Notes: a model not told the origin generated them from the letters alone. Counted from the stretch's first letter, positions 1-9,248 are shown. The stretch is 64,000 bases of DNA from Pedobacter sp. MC2016-15 (GCF_026239695.1 NZ_JAPIVS010000006.1:300205-364204), one strand, 5' to 3'. Program-made: numbers and translations.

Positions 1-1
1 C

Positions 2-745
2 ATCCAGGACCGCGTAGCAAAGGACAAATACCTTTCTACTTCTGAACTGAACCTGCTATTGCGTGATGAGATCCAGCTCCTGCTTGCAGAAAATAACAGC
101 AATGATTTCCGCAGCTTTGAATACGGAGACCATAAACCCTACGTGATCATGGTGGTTGGCGTAAATGGTGTGGGTAAAACTACGACCATCGGCAAGCTTG
201 CCAATAAGCTCAAGGCAGAAGGGCTTAAAGTGGTATTGGGTGCAGCGGATACCTTTAGGGCAGCTGCTGTAGAACAGATCAAGTTATGGGGCGAAAGAAT
301 TGGTGTGAGGGTTGTGGCACAGGCCATGGGTTCTGATCCTGCTTCTGTAGCCTTTGACACTATACAGTCTGCCGTAGCCAATGGCGAAGATGTGGTGATC
401 ATAGATACTGCCGGACGTTTGCACAACAAAATCGGACTGATGAACGAATTGGGTAAGATTAAAAAGGTGATGGAAAAAGTAATTCCGGGTGCCCCACATG
501 AAATCTTACTGGTACTCGATGGCTCTACTGGTCAAAACGCATTCGAACAATGCAAACAGTTTACCGAGGCAACAGATGTAAATGCCCTGGCAATTACTAA
601 ACTCGATGGAACCGCCAAAGGTGGTGTGGTGATCGGCATCTCCGATCAGTTTAAAATCCCGGTAAAATATATCGGGGTTGGTGAAGGTGTTAATGACCTT
701 CAGTTATTTGATAAAAAAGCTTTTGTTGACGGACTTTTTAAATAG
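2..745 (+). CDS. ftsY: Signal recognition particle receptor FtsY, 5' end cut off by window
   Basis: SRP-receptor GTPase that docks ribosome-SRP complexes at the inner membrane for co-translational insertion. The frame is open from base 2, so the N-terminus lies outside the window; about 247 codons remain, covering the end of the N domain and the whole G domain. Visible GTPase motifs are GVNGVGKTTT (P-loop), DTFRAAAVEQ, DTAGRL and TKLDGTAKGG, the last being the NKxD-like TKxD guanine motif of SRP GTPases. Internal TTG (59) and ATG codons are not credible starts because the homologous domain extends upstream of them. The gene is followed after 32 bases by rimO on the same strand and may be co-transcribed with it. 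FtsY is preferred over Ffh because the protein ends directly after the G domain with no methionine-rich M domain. Confidence 0.95.
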   Translation: MQDRVAKDKYLSTSELNLLLRDEIQLLLAENNSNDFRSFEYGDHKPYVIMVVGVNGVGKTTTIGKLANKLKAEGLKVVLGAADTFRAAAVEQIKLWGERIGVRVVAQAMGSDPASVAFDTIQSAVANGEDVVIIDTAGRLHNKIGLMNELGKIKKVMEKVIPGAPHEILLVLDGSTGQNAFEQCKQFTEATDVNALAITKLDGTAKGGVVIGISDQFKIPVKYIGVGEGVNDLQLFDKKAFVDGLFK

Positions 746-777
746 TCTGTGCATAAGAGCAACAATACATACACACA

Positions 778-2112
778 ATGAACACAAAAACTGCTTCTAA
801 AATTATCCCCGTTAAAAAACCTAAGATCAATGTAATCACATTGGGCTGTTCGAAGAATTTATATGATTCGGAGGTATTGATGGGGCAATTGAAAGGAAAT
901 AGCCTGAATGTGGTTCATGAGGCAAATAATATCAGTAAAGACGATATTGTGGTGATCAATACCTGTGGTTTTATTGATAATGCCAAACAGGAATCCATTG
1001 ATACCATTCTCCAGTACAGTCAGCTGAAAGATGAAGGCAAAGTGAGCAAGGTGATCGTTACCGGCTGCCTTTCGGAACGCTACAAGCCTGAACTTGAATC
1101 TGAGATCACTAATGTAGATGCCTTTTTCGGTACCAACGATCTCCAAAATATATTACATTCCCTGGGTGCAAATTATAAGCATGAGCTGATAGGTGAAAGG
1201 TTACTGACCACCCCCTCACATTTTGCCTATTTTAAAATTGCCGAAGGATGTAACCGCCCCTGCTCTTTCTGTGCTATTCCGCTGATGCGTGGTAAACACG
1301 TATCTACCGAAATGGAAGCATTGGTGCATGAAGCAAAAATTTTAGCCGCCAACGGCACTAAAGAACTGATCCTGATTGCACAGGACCTCACCTACTACGG
1401 CCTGGATATTTATGGTAAACGTAACCTTGATGAGTTGCTAAGACGTTTATCCGATATCAATGGTATCGAATGGATCCGTCTGCAATATGCTTACCCATCA
1501 GGTTTTCCAATGGAAATTCTGGATGCCATGAACGAACGTGAGAATATCTGCAAGTACCTGGATATGCCTTTACAGCACATCACAGATAACATGCTGAAAT
1601 CTATGCGCCGTGGGATCACCAAACAGAAAACCATAGATATCGTAAACCAGATCAGGGACAAGGTACCAAACATCGCTATGCGTACAACATTAATCTGTGG
1701 TTACCCGGGCGAAACTGAAAGGGATTTTGAAGAGATGCTGCGCTGGGTTGAAGATACCCGTTTTGACAGGTTGGGTTGTTTTACCTATTCTCATGAGGAA
1801 AAAACACATGCACATAATTTGGTGGATGATGTGCCTGATGAAGTAAAGCAGGAACGTGTAGATGCCATTATGGAGTTGCAGCAGGGAATTTCCTTTGATA
1901 TCAACCAGGAGAAAGTGGGTAAAACCTACAAGGTTCTGGTAGACAGAAAAGAGGGTGATTTCTTTATCGGACGTACGGAATATGACTCGCCGGAGGTTGA
2001 TAATGAGGTGTTAATCGATGCAAGTACGGGCTATGCTGCCAATGGAAGCTTTGTAAATGTACGTATCGACCGTGCGGAGGACTTCGATCTATATGGACAG
2101 ATTGTAAAATAA
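778..2112 (+). CDS. rimO: Ribosomal protein S12 methylthiotransferase RimO
   Basis: Radical-SAM methylthiotransferase that adds a methylthio group to the conserved aspartate of ribosomal protein S12. The 444-residue protein has the family layout. An N-terminal UPF0004 domain carries three cluster cysteines (C24 in LGCSKN, C63 in NTCGFID, C97 in TGCLSERY). The radical-SAM domain carries the CxxxCxxC triad C158/C162/C165 in EGCNRPCSFC. A C-terminal TRAM domain covers roughly residues 375-444. The short LGCSKNLYDSE opening and the GCNRPCSFCAIPLMRG context are those of RimO rather than the tRNA enzyme MiaB. ATG start; it follows ftsY after 32 bases. Confidence 0.96.
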   Translation: MNTKTASKIIPVKKPKINVITLGCSKNLYDSEVLMGQLKGNSLNVVHEANNISKDDIVVINTCGFIDNAKQESIDTILQYSQLKDEGKVSKVIVTGCLSERYKPELESEITNVDAFFGTNDLQNILHSLGANYKHELIGERLLTTPSHFAYFKIAEGCNRPCSFCAIPLMRGKHVSTEMEALVHEAKILAANGTKELILIAQDLTYYGLDIYGKRNLDELLRRLSDINGIEWIRLQYAYPSGFPMEILDAMNERENICKYLDMPLQHITDNMLKSMRRGITKQKTIDIVNQIRDKVPNIAMRTTLICGYPGETERDFEEMLRWVEDTRFDRLGCFTYSHEEKTHAHNLVDDVPDEVKQERVDAIMELQQGISFDINQEKVGKTYKVLVDRKEGDFFIGRTEYDSPEVDNEVLIDASTGYAANGSFVNVRIDRAEDFDLYGQIVK

Positions 2113-2152
2113 ATTTGGCATTTCACAAATTGTAGTTTATTAGCTTAATTTC

Positions 2153-3748
2153 GTGGCAATGCAGCCCAGGTACATCAATTATCAACAAACAAATTCTTTT
2201 TCTTCTGTTGTATTAGATTACATCGATGGAAAGGATGAACTGAAGTCTTTTTATCAATATGCCCCTACGCTTCAGGGCTTTCAAAAGGCGATCGAAGACC
2301 GCAGATTTTCGGGCGACCGCAAGCTGCTGGCAGATACACTCCGGAAGCAATACAGCCAGCTGAAGCCTTCGGCCCTGGTTGAACAAAATATCAACTTATT
2401 AGCTGATGACCGCACGTTTACGATTACAACGGGTCATCAGCTCAATATATTTACCGGCCCTCTTTATTTCATCTATAAGATTGTTACGGCAATCAAGCTG
2501 GCCGCAGACCTTAAAAAAGAGTATCCTTCCTATAATTTTGTACCAGTTTACTGGATGGCTACTGAAGATCATGATTTCGAAGAGATCAATAATGTCAAAG
2601 TAGAAGATAAAAGAATCAGCTGGCAGACAAAAGCTGCAGGTGCCACGGGTAGAATCAATCCAAAATCTATTACTGAAGCCCTGGTGGCTTATAAAGGTTA
2701 TCTTGGAATTTCTGAAAACGGACAAAAACTGGCTGATCTTGTAGATCAAGCTTATTCCGGAAACCAAACTCTTGCCAACGCGACACGTGAGCTGGTCAAC
2801 GCCCTGTTTGGAGCCAAAGGGCTGGTCTGTACCGACGCTGATGATGCAGCATTGAAAGCACAGTTCTCGTCTATCGTTTACCGTGACATCACCGAACAAC
2901 ACAGTTTTAAACTGATCAACGAAAGCAGCGAAGCCCTAGAAAAAGCAGGTTACAAACCTCAGGTTAACCCAAGGGAGATCAATTTCTTCTATATGGACGA
3001 CCAGCTTCGTGAACGTATCGTTGAAGAAAACAACGAATATAAAGTACTCAATACTTCCATCAGTTTCAGCAAAGAAAGCCTTAAAGAAGAATTAAACCAG
3101 CATCCGGAACGCTTTAGCCCCAACGTAGTGATGCGGCCGGTGTATCAGGAGCTCATCCTGCCAAACCTGGCCTATATCGGCGGAGGCGCAGAAGTAACCT
3201 ACTGGTTGCAGCTCAAAGCGAATTTTGATTTTTACGGCATTTTCTACCCTGTGCTTTTACTGAGAAACTCTGCGCAGATCATCGATGAAAGAAGCGCCAA
3301 AAAGATGGAAAACCTGGGCATCAGCTCAACCAGTCTGTTTGATACTGACGAACATCTGAAAAACCAATGGATCAGGTCCAACGTGGTAGATGACCTGCTT
3401 ACCCTCGATGCCGAACAACAGGCCATCATCGCGATCTTTGAACAGATTAAAGAGAATTCGTATAAGATAGATAAAGGCCTCTCCCTGTCCGCAGAAGCTG
3501 CCAAAGTGAGAACTTTAAGGCTAGTAAGCAATCTGGAGAAAAAACTGATGCGTGCGGAGAAACGCAAGCACGCTACCTCCCTACAGCAAATTGAAGATCT
3601 GAAAGATAAGCTGTTTCCAAACGGAGTGATGCAGGAAAGGGTATTGAATATCGCCCCGATGTATGTCCTTTACGGAGACGACTTTATTGAAAGTCTTTTA
3701 CAGGCCTTCCAGCCTCTCGACTATAAATTCACAATTTTGTACGCATAA
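2153..3748 (+). CDS. bshC: Bacillithiol biosynthesis cysteine-adding enzyme BshC
   Basis: Putative ligase that joins cysteine to glucosaminyl-malate in the last step of bacillithiol synthesis, the low-molecular-weight thiol of Firmicutes and many Bacteroidota. At 531 residues the length is normal. Recognisable stretches are TGHQLNIFTGPLYFIYK near residue 95, MATEDHDFEEI, the C-terminal helical region around residues 430-480 and the closing MYVLYGDDFIE. Two starts are possible: GTG at 2153 (used here) or ATG two codons later at 2159. A TAATTTCG sequence at 2146-2153 resembles the -7 promoter box. If it is used, the transcript would begin almost at the ATG, which would favour 2159. The gene ends 9 bases before the dehydrogenase gene. 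Confidence 0.9.
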   Translation: MAMQPRYINYQQTNSFSSVVLDYIDGKDELKSFYQYAPTLQGFQKAIEDRRFSGDRKLLADTLRKQYSQLKPSALVEQNINLLADDRTFTITTGHQLNIFTGPLYFIYKIVTAIKLAADLKKEYPSYNFVPVYWMATEDHDFEEINNVKVEDKRISWQTKAAGATGRINPKSITEALVAYKGYLGISENGQKLADLVDQAYSGNQTLANATRELVNALFGAKGLVCTDADDAALKAQFSSIVYRDITEQHSFKLINESSEALEKAGYKPQVNPREINFFYMDDQLRERIVEENNEYKVLNTSISFSKESLKEELNQHPERFSPNVVMRPVYQELILPNLAYIGGGAEVTYWLQLKANFDFYGIFYPVLLLRNSAQIIDERSAKKMENLGISSTSLFDTDEHLKNQWIRSNVVDDLLTLDAEQQAIIAIFEQIKENSYKIDKGLSLSAEAAKVRTLRLVSNLEKKLMRAEKRKHATSLQQIEDLKDKLFPNGVMQERVLNIAPMYVLYGDDFIESLLQAFQPLDYKFTILYA

Positions 3749-3757
3749 ACCTATCCC

Positions 3758-4843
3758 ATGAACTCATATACCTTCACAGAAGAAAACCTCAGGAATTTCA
3801 CTAAGAATGTATTTTTGAAGATGGGATGCCCGCCGGCAGATGCGGATCTTGCAGCTGATGTACTGCTGAGTTCCGACCTTCGGGGTATAGACTCTCACGG
3901 CGTTGCCCGTCTGAGCGGTTATATCCGCCTCTGGGAGAAGCAGCGTATCAATGCTACTCCGGATATCCGTGTGGTACATGAAACGCCAACTACTGCCACT
4001 ATTGATGGCGACAGAGGCCTGGGGCTGGTTGTTGCACCTTTCGCCATGAAGGTTGCGATTGAAAAAGCTACCACTTATGGAACAGGATGGGTGGCAGTAA
4101 AAAACTCTAACCACTTTGGTATTGCCGGATATCACGCGCTGATGGCGGTAGAAAAAGATATGATCGGTATCAGCATGACCAATGCGAGTCCGTTGGTTGC
4201 CCCTACATATGCCAATGAAAGATTACTGGGTACCAACCCGATGTGTTATGCTTTCCCTGCGGGGAATTACCCACCAGTAGTGGTGGATATGGCTACGGCC
4301 GCAGCAGCCAATGGGAAGCTGGAAATCGCACAGCGAGCCAACCTGCCTATACCAGAAGGATGGGCACAGGATAAAGATGGTAAAACCTCTACAAATGCGA
4401 ATGAACTGAAAGCGGGCGGAGCACTGCTTCCCCTGGGGAGCGACAAAGACCATGGGAGTCATAAGGGCTATGGTTTAAGTGCTACGGTAGATATCCTTAC
4501 AGCTGTGCTATCGGGAGCGAATTATGGCCCATGGGCACCTCCATTCGTGGCTTTCCTGGAGCCATCACCTAATCCTGTTGGTGAAGGTCTCGGCCATTTC
4601 TTTGGTGCTATGCGTGTGGATGGTTTCCGTCCTGCGGCAGATTTCAAGCAGCATCTGGATAACTGGATTGAGCGCTTCAAAAGCGCAAAGACTGTAGATC
4701 CCTCAAAAAAGGTGATTATTCCGGGGGAACCGGAATTTGCATTTGAGAAGGAACGTAAAATTTCGGGTATTCCACTGGTAGAACCTGTGGTAAACGATTT
4801 AAATGAACTTGCCGATAAACTCGGTATCTCAAGATTATCTTAA
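3758..4843 (+). CDS. Malate/L-lactate dehydrogenase family (Ldh2) NAD(P)-dependent oxidoreductase
   Basis: Member of the Ldh_2 family, which shares no fold with classical lactate dehydrogenase and includes malate, L-sulfolactate, ureidoglycolate and 2,3-diketogulonate oxidoreductases. The 361 residues are full length. Family signatures are SSDLRGIDSHGVARL near residue 35-50, the conserved KNSNHFGIAGYH with the catalytic histidine, NPMCYAFPAG and the late GSHKGYGLS. The precise 2-hydroxy acid cannot be assigned. The gene follows bshC closely (9 bases), suggesting co-transcription. Its stop codon is immediately followed by a large hairpin filling the gap to convergent lepB. Confidence 0.88.
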   Translation: MNSYTFTEENLRNFTKNVFLKMGCPPADADLAADVLLSSDLRGIDSHGVARLSGYIRLWEKQRINATPDIRVVHETPTTATIDGDRGLGLVVAPFAMKVAIEKATTYGTGWVAVKNSNHFGIAGYHALMAVEKDMIGISMTNASPLVAPTYANERLLGTNPMCYAFPAGNYPPVVVDMATAAAANGKLEIAQRANLPIPEGWAQDKDGKTSTNANELKAGGALLPLGSDKDHGSHKGYGLSATVDILTAVLSGANYGPWAPPFVAFLEPSPNPVGEGLGHFFGAMRVDGFRPAADFKQHLDNWIERFKSAKTVDPSKKVIIPGEPEFAFEKERKISGIPLVEPVVNDLNELADKLGISRLS

Positions 4844-4917
4844 AAAAAGAACCTTATATTTCGATACCTTCTGGTGCGTTTCAGCAGCAGGCAGCATCGA
4901 AATATAAGGTTCTTTTT
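4844..4917 (+). repeat. Structured intergenic hairpin element, copy 1 (also likely bidirectional terminator)
   Basis: A perfect 22-bp inverted repeat (arms 4844-4865 and 4896-4917) encloses a 30-base loop. It fills the whole gap between the stop codons of the dehydrogenase gene and convergent lepB. The outer ends are A5 and T5 tracts, so either strand could act as an intrinsic terminator, but the loop is far larger than in ordinary terminators. From the CGAT at the base of the loop to the ATCGA of the right arm the sequence matches, 36 of 39 bases, the reverse complement of the element behind recA at 38453-38512. The loop contains CTTCTGGTGCG and TTCAGCAGCAG, which can form a small inner stem with a central mismatch. 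Confidence 0.85.
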
Positions 4918-4919
4918 CT

Positions 4920-6116
4920 TTAATTGATTCCTCTGAATATTCTACTCCATCTGATCTTGCTGAAGAATGATCCGTTTGTATCATAACTCATCCAGATGAA
5001 CAAGGCTTTCCCTACTACGTGGTCTTCAGGTACAAAGCCCCAATAACGTGAATCCAGTGAATTGTGCCTGTTATCACCCATCATCCAGAAGTAGTTCATC
5101 TTAAAGGTATAACTATCGGTTTTCACACCATTGATGAGGTATCCAGTACCAGATTTCTCTACTTTATTACCTTCATAGATCTCAATTGCACGTTTATACA
5201 AAGGCATGGTATTGGTGTCCAGTTTAACTGTCCATCCTTTTTTAGGGATCTGAATAGGTCCCCAATTATCAGCATTCCATTTCCTGTTTGGATCCTGGGG
5301 GAACACACTTGGTTCCGCAGCATCAGGCGCAGCGGTACGCGTGGTTACGAAGGCTACGAAATCTAGTTTCTTTACCTCCTCCATCTGATCAGGGGTACCC
5401 ACAAAGTTATAGCTGTCCTGAGAAATCGCCATGATATCCCTTTCAATTACAAAGCCCATATCCTCAAAGAGCTGGAAGTTTACATCAGCAGATTTAAACT
5501 TTACCGTGTAATCAATCTGGCCTGTCCTTTTCATCGGCTCCGCCTTCCCGTTTACTGATACCAGTCCGTTGCTCATGCTCAGCACATCTCCACCAATACC
5601 GATACAACGTTTGATATAATTCTCACGCTTATCCACCGGCCGGCTCACTATCGTATACTGACTATGCACAGCCTCACGACCTACAGAACGTACCATCTCA
5701 TAATAATCGCGGTCCTGTGCTTCCAGGGCAACGGTATCGCCATCAGGAAAATTAAACACCACTACATCATTTCTTTTGATCTCCTGTATTCCCGGAAGTC
5801 TTCTGTATTTCCATTGTACGCCATCCCAGTACGCCTTGGTACCCGTAACCGGCATCGTATGATGCGCGAACGGAAAAGCTACCGGTGTCATTGGAATCCT
5901 GGCACCATAATTTACCTTGCTTACAAACAGAAAATCACCGATCAGCAGTGATTTTTCCATGGAACCTGTAGGGATAGTGTAAGCTTCAATAAAAAATACG
6001 CGGATGACCGTCGCGGCAATTACAGCGAAGATGATGGCATCAAACCATTCCTTGCTTTTAGTTTTTTTCTTTTTTGGCGCAGTATCAGTATTCTTTTGCC
6101 AGAATTTCAAATTCAT
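4920..6116 (-). CDS. lepB: Signal peptidase I
   Basis: Membrane serine protease that removes type I signal peptides from exported proteins. One N-terminal transmembrane segment spans residues about 25-44 after a lysine-rich cytoplasmic tail. The nucleophile is Ser52 in PTGSMEKSL and the general-base lysine is Lys169 in NYIKRCIGIGGD; the late box GDNRHNSLDSRYWGFVP is also present. At 398 residues it is longer than the Escherichia coli enzyme, mainly through a large insertion between the catalytic serine and lysine and another before the GDNR box, as is common in Bacteroidota. It is the last gene of the minus-strand run parA-parB-DUF5683-dapB-lepB, starting 8 bases after dapB. Confidence 0.95.
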   Translation of the reverse strand: MNLKFWQKNTDTAPKKKKTKSKEWFDAIIFAVIAATVIRVFFIEAYTIPTGSMEKSLLIGDFLFVSKVNYGARIPMTPVAFPFAHHTMPVTGTKAYWDGVQWKYRRLPGIQEIKRNDVVVFNFPDGDTVALEAQDRDYYEMVRSVGREAVHSQYTIVSRPVDKRENYIKRCIGIGGDVLSMSNGLVSVNGKAEPMKRTGQIDYTVKFKSADVNFQLFEDMGFVIERDIMAISQDSYNFVGTPDQMEEVKKLDFVAFVTTRTAAPDAAEPSVFPQDPNRKWNADNWGPIQIPKKGWTVKLDTNTMPLYKRAIEIYEGNKVEKSGTGYLINGVKTDSYTFKMNYFWMMGDNRHNSLDSRYWGFVPEDHVVGKALFIWMSYDTNGSFFSKIRWSRIFRGIN

Positions 6117-6124
6117 ATTTTTAG

Positions 6125-6865
6125 CTATTTAAAATTAAATATATCAGATATATTATAAAATCCCTGTTTGTTTTTCAGCCACTCTGCTGCTACTACAGAT
6201 CCCAGTGCAAAACCCGCACGGTTGTGGGCTGTATGTTTGATCTCAATCTCATCCACTTCGGAGCTGTAGATCACCGTATGTGTTCCAGGGATGTTTTCTA
6301 TTCTTTGTGAGGCAATCAATAGCTGATCCTGCTTTACCACTTCCAGTTCCGTCTGACCTTCGAGTTCATTTACCCATTCAGATTTGCGTTCCAGGTTACC
6401 GATGATCCCTTCTGCGATCGTCATTGCCGTCCCACTTGGGGCATCCAGTTTTTGTGTATGGTGAATCTCCTCTACCTGAACATCATAGGCAGGATAGTCG
6501 TTCATGATCTTCGCCAGCACTTCGTTGATATGAAAGAACAGGTTTACCCCGATGCTGAAGTTAGATCCGTATAATAGCGTATTGTTATTTCTGAGGCATT
6601 CGTCTTTGATCTCCTGCAACTGTCCGTACCAGCCGGTTGTACCTACCACCAATGGAACATTGGCTTCAAAGCAGGTATAGATATTTTTTATAGCAGCGTC
6701 AGGAAGACTAAAATCGATGGCAACATCTGCTTTCCTTAAGTTTGACACTGTCAGTTCTTCCAAATTTTTACTGCCGATTTTAAGCACAACCTCGTGCCCT
6801 CTCTCAACGGCAAAGCGCTCAATAATCTGACCCATTTTACCGTAACCGATTAAAGCTATATTCAT
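6125..6865 (-). CDS. dapB: 4-hydroxy-tetrahydrodipicolinate reductase
   Basis: NAD(P)H-dependent reductase of the diaminopimelate/lysine pathway. The ATG at 6865 is preferred because the product then begins directly with the Rossmann strand MNIALIGYGKMGQ. The open frame continues 16 codons further upstream with unrelated sequence and overlaps the preceding gene. The 246-residue protein contains VVGTTGWY, the catalytic EIHHTQKLDAPSGTA box (paired histidines and the lysine before DAPSGTA) and a C-terminal HTAHNRAGFALG. It sits 31 bases behind the DUF5683 gene and 8 bases ahead of lepB in what looks like one operon. Confidence 0.94.
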   Translation of the reverse strand: MNIALIGYGKMGQIIERFAVERGHEVVLKIGSKNLEELTVSNLRKADVAIDFSLPDAAIKNIYTCFEANVPLVVGTTGWYGQLQEIKDECLRNNNTLLYGSNFSIGVNLFFHINEVLAKIMNDYPAYDVQVEEIHHTQKLDAPSGTAMTIAEGIIGNLERKSEWVNELEGQTELEVVKQDQLLIASQRIENIPGTHTVIYSSEVDEIEIKHTAHNRAGFALGSVVAAEWLKNKQGFYNISDIFNFK

Positions 6866-6896
6866 GTTTGTATGTATGTTTGATTTAGATGAGTAT

Positions 6897-7514
6897 TTAT
6901 AATCTGAAGCCAATCTTTAGCGCCGGGGAGAAAGAATTGTATCCGTATCTGACATTTGAATTGATCATGGAAGGTGATATTTTGATGGCCATATTATCCC
7001 CCACATCAAAATATTTCAGGCGGGCATCTACATAGGCTTCAATAATATTTACGGCATACAGCGCTACGAATGAAAAAAGGACAACCTCCCTGTTCCTGCG
7101 GTAAACATCTTTAGCAGTGATCAAACCCGAGGTAGGATATTCAGAAAACCTGCTCCCCCTGGGTGACTGACCGTTGTTGGCCTCTCTGTATTGAATTTCG
7201 GAAAGAAATTCCTTATAATTTCGGTTGTTCTGCATGTAGGACATCGCCAGTAATGTACCGCCGACGTAGATTGCGGAGACTTTGATCCCGCGGTATACTG
7301 TTAGTCCGTTTCCTATTTGGCCCCATCCGGGAATCATAGCAGAGCGCAGTGCAGCCTTTCTTGCGGCAACCTTGCCCAGGTTTACATATTGTGCGGTATC
7401 AGTTCTCGCAGGTGTGCGCTGCAGACTATCGCCCTTCACAGTAAAGTCTTCCTGTCCCCTGACTACCATAGCAGTGCAGCACAAGAAGACCGATAACAAT
7501 AAGATTTTTGACAT
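6897..7514 (-). CDS. DUF5683 domain protein, predicted membrane-associated
   Basis: A 205-residue protein with an N-terminal signal peptide (MSKILLLSVFLCCTAMVVRGQ), a polar stretch, then the DUF5683 hallmark AALRSAMIPGWGQIGNG near residue 55. Hydrophobic segments follow around residues 75-92 and 145-162, with a beta-rich C-terminus. The family is unassigned in function but is commonly found directly behind parB in Bacteroidota, as here. Its ATG overlaps the parB stop codon by one base (TAATG), which implies translational coupling. A role at the cell envelope linked to chromosome organisation or division is a guess from context only. Confidence 0.85.
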   Translation of the reverse strand: MSKILLLSVFLCCTAMVVRGQEDFTVKGDSLQRTPARTDTAQYVNLGKVAARKAALRSAMIPGWGQIGNGLTVYRGIKVSAIYVGGTLLAMSYMQNNRNYKEFLSEIQYREANNGQSPRGSRFSEYPTSGLITAKDVYRRNREVVLFSFVALYAVNIIEAYVDARLKYFDVGDNMAIKISPSMINSNVRYGYNSFSPALKIGFRL

Positions 7515-8431
7515 TACCAGTCTAATAGTTCTAATATTCTGCTCAGGTCGTCGTTAGACACAAAAGGGATTTCTATGGCACCCTTACCATTTTCGCCGAC
7601 CTTCAGTTTCACTTTCGTGGCAAATCTGGAGGCCAGGTCGCGCTGTAGTTTCTGGTATTCAAAAGAAGTACCTGCAGGCTGCTTAGCCGCTTTAGGTTTA
7701 ATCTGAAGACTGTTGATGCTGCGCACCAGTTCTTCAACCTTGCGGACAGAAAGACCTTTATCAATAATTTCCTGGTGGATGAACAATTGTTTTTCCGGCT
7801 CTTCAACATTGATCAGTGCGCGCGCATGGCCCATGGAGATTTTCTGGTCGCGGATAGAGATCTGTATGGCCGGAGGAAGTTTCAGCAGGCGCAGGTAGTT
7901 GGTCACAGTAGACCTGTTTTTACCCACACGTTCTCCCAGTTGTTCCTGTTTAAGACTGCATTCATCCAGCATACGCTGAAAGCTTAGTGCTACTTCAATG
8001 GCATTCAGGTTTTCACGCTGAATATTTTCAATCAGCGCCATCTCCAGCATCTGCTGATCATTGGCCTGGCGTACATAGGCAGGAATTTCAGTGAGGCCAG
8101 CTAACTTTGAAGCCCTTAAACGGCGTTCTCCTGAGATCAGCTGGTATTTGCCCTGCTCTGCAGCACGTACTGTAATTGGCTGGATCAGTCCCTGGACCCT
8201 GATAGATTCTGCCAGTTCGTTCAGCGCAACCTGATCAAATTCAGTTCTGGGCTGATATGGGTTGGTAGTGATATCACTGATCCTGATTGTACCTATATTG
8301 TTAGGCTGAGCCTTCTGTTCAGTTTCACTGATCGGGTTCATCGCGTTCTTTGGCGGATGTACCGACTCAGAGTCATCCAAAAGCGCACTTAATCCTCGTC
8401 CTAAACCTGTTTTTCGCTGAAAAGATGTCAT
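7514..8431 (-). CDS. parB: Chromosome partitioning protein ParB (Spo0J)
   Basis: CTP-dependent DNA clamp that loads at parS sites and organises the origin region for segregation by ParA. The 305-residue protein has the usual order. A short N-tail includes GLGRGLSALLDD. The ParB/Srx-like catalytic domain follows with ISGERRLRASKLAG (the GERRxRA box). Next come a helix-turn-helix (LKQEQLGERVGKNRSTVTNYLRLL), a linker and a C-terminal dimerisation segment. It begins 10 bases after parA. I could not find a convincing palindromic parS site in the window by eye. Confidence 0.95.
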   Translation of the reverse strand: MTSFQRKTGLGRGLSALLDDSESVHPPKNAMNPISETEQKAQPNNIGTIRISDITTNPYQPRTEFDQVALNELAESIRVQGLIQPITVRAAEQGKYQLISGERRLRASKLAGLTEIPAYVRQANDQQMLEMALIENIQRENLNAIEVALSFQRMLDECSLKQEQLGERVGKNRSTVTNYLRLLKLPPAIQISIRDQKISMGHARALINVEEPEKQLFIHQEIIDKGLSVRKVEELVRSINSLQIKPKAAKQPAGTSFEYQKLQRDLASRFATKVKLKVGENGKGAIEIPFVSNDDLSRILELLDW

Positions 8432-8441
8432 TAAAATATGT

Positions 8442-9248
8442 TTAAATAGTATTTGCTGAAGTCACGCCCGGGGTTTCTGTAACCAGCCCGTTTTTACGGA
8501 CGATCTCCCTGGCAAGGTTCAGATAGTTAATCGCACCTTTACAATTGGCATCATGCATGATCACAGATACCCCATAACTTGGTGCCTCACTTAAACGGGT
8601 GTTCCGCTGTATGATCGTTTCAAAAACAAGATCCTGGAAATGTGTTTTGACTTCTTCCACTACCTGATTGGACAGGCGTAAACGCACATCGTACATAGTC
8701 AGTAAAATCCCTTCAATTTCCAGTTCAGGGTTCAGTCTGTTCTGTACAATTTTTATGGTGTTGAGCAGTTTACCTAATCCCTCGAGTGCGAAATATTCAC
8801 ATTGTACGGGGATAATAACAGAATCTGCTGCTGTTAAAGCATTTATAGTGATCAGTCCGAGTGATGGAGAGCAGTCGATGATGATAAAATCATATTCATC
8901 TTTGATCTTCTCCAGAACCGCCTTCATTTTATATTCCCTGTTGGTCAGGTTAATCATCTCGATTTCCGCACCAACAAGATCAATATGTGCAGGCAGAAGG
9001 TCCAGGTTTGGTGTTTCTGTCTTTTGAATAGCTTCTGAAGGCTCCACGTCATTGATAATGCATTCGTAGATACTGTTCTTGATGCTTCTGGGATCAAATC
9101 CAATACCTGAGGTAGAATTGGCCTGTGGATCTGCGTCTACCAATAAGGTTTTATACTCTAATACTGCCAGGCTGGCGGCTAAATTTATAGATGAAGTTGT
9201 TTTACCTACTCCACCTTTCTGATTTGCCAATGCAATAATTTTACTCAT
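8442..9248 (-). CDS. parA: Chromosome partitioning ATPase ParA (Soj)
   Basis: Walker-type ATPase that positions ParB-parS complexes on the nucleoid. The deviant Walker A box ALANQKGGVGKTTSSINLA is at the N-terminus, with LLVDADPQANST (A') and FIIIDCSPSLGLITINAL (Walker B) following. At 268 residues without an N-terminal helix-turn-helix it is the short chromosomal (Soj-like) form. It is the first gene of a five-gene minus-strand run ending in lepB. The 179-base upstream gap to the divergent flavin reductase gene should hold the promoter; I see no clear -7 box there. Confidence 0.95.
   Translation of the reverse strand: MSKIIALANQKGGVGKTTSSINLAASLAVLEYKTLLVDADPQANSTSGIGFDPRSIKNSIYECIINDVEPSEAIQKTETPNLDLLPAHIDLVGAEIEMINLTNREYKMKAVLEKIKDEYDFIIIDCSPSLGLITINALTAADSVIIPVQCEYFALEGLGKLLNTIKIVQNRLNPELEIEGILLTMYDVRLRLSNQVVEEVKTHFQDLVFETIIQRNTRLSEAPSYGVSVIMHDANCKGAINYLNLAREIVRKNGLVTETPGVTSANTI

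Noticed and set aside
4844..4917. Hairpin element as an integron attC site or IS remnant
   Set aside because: The arm ends do not show the GTTRRRY/RYYYAAC boxes of attC. No transposase fragment, terminal repeats or target duplication is visible at either copy.
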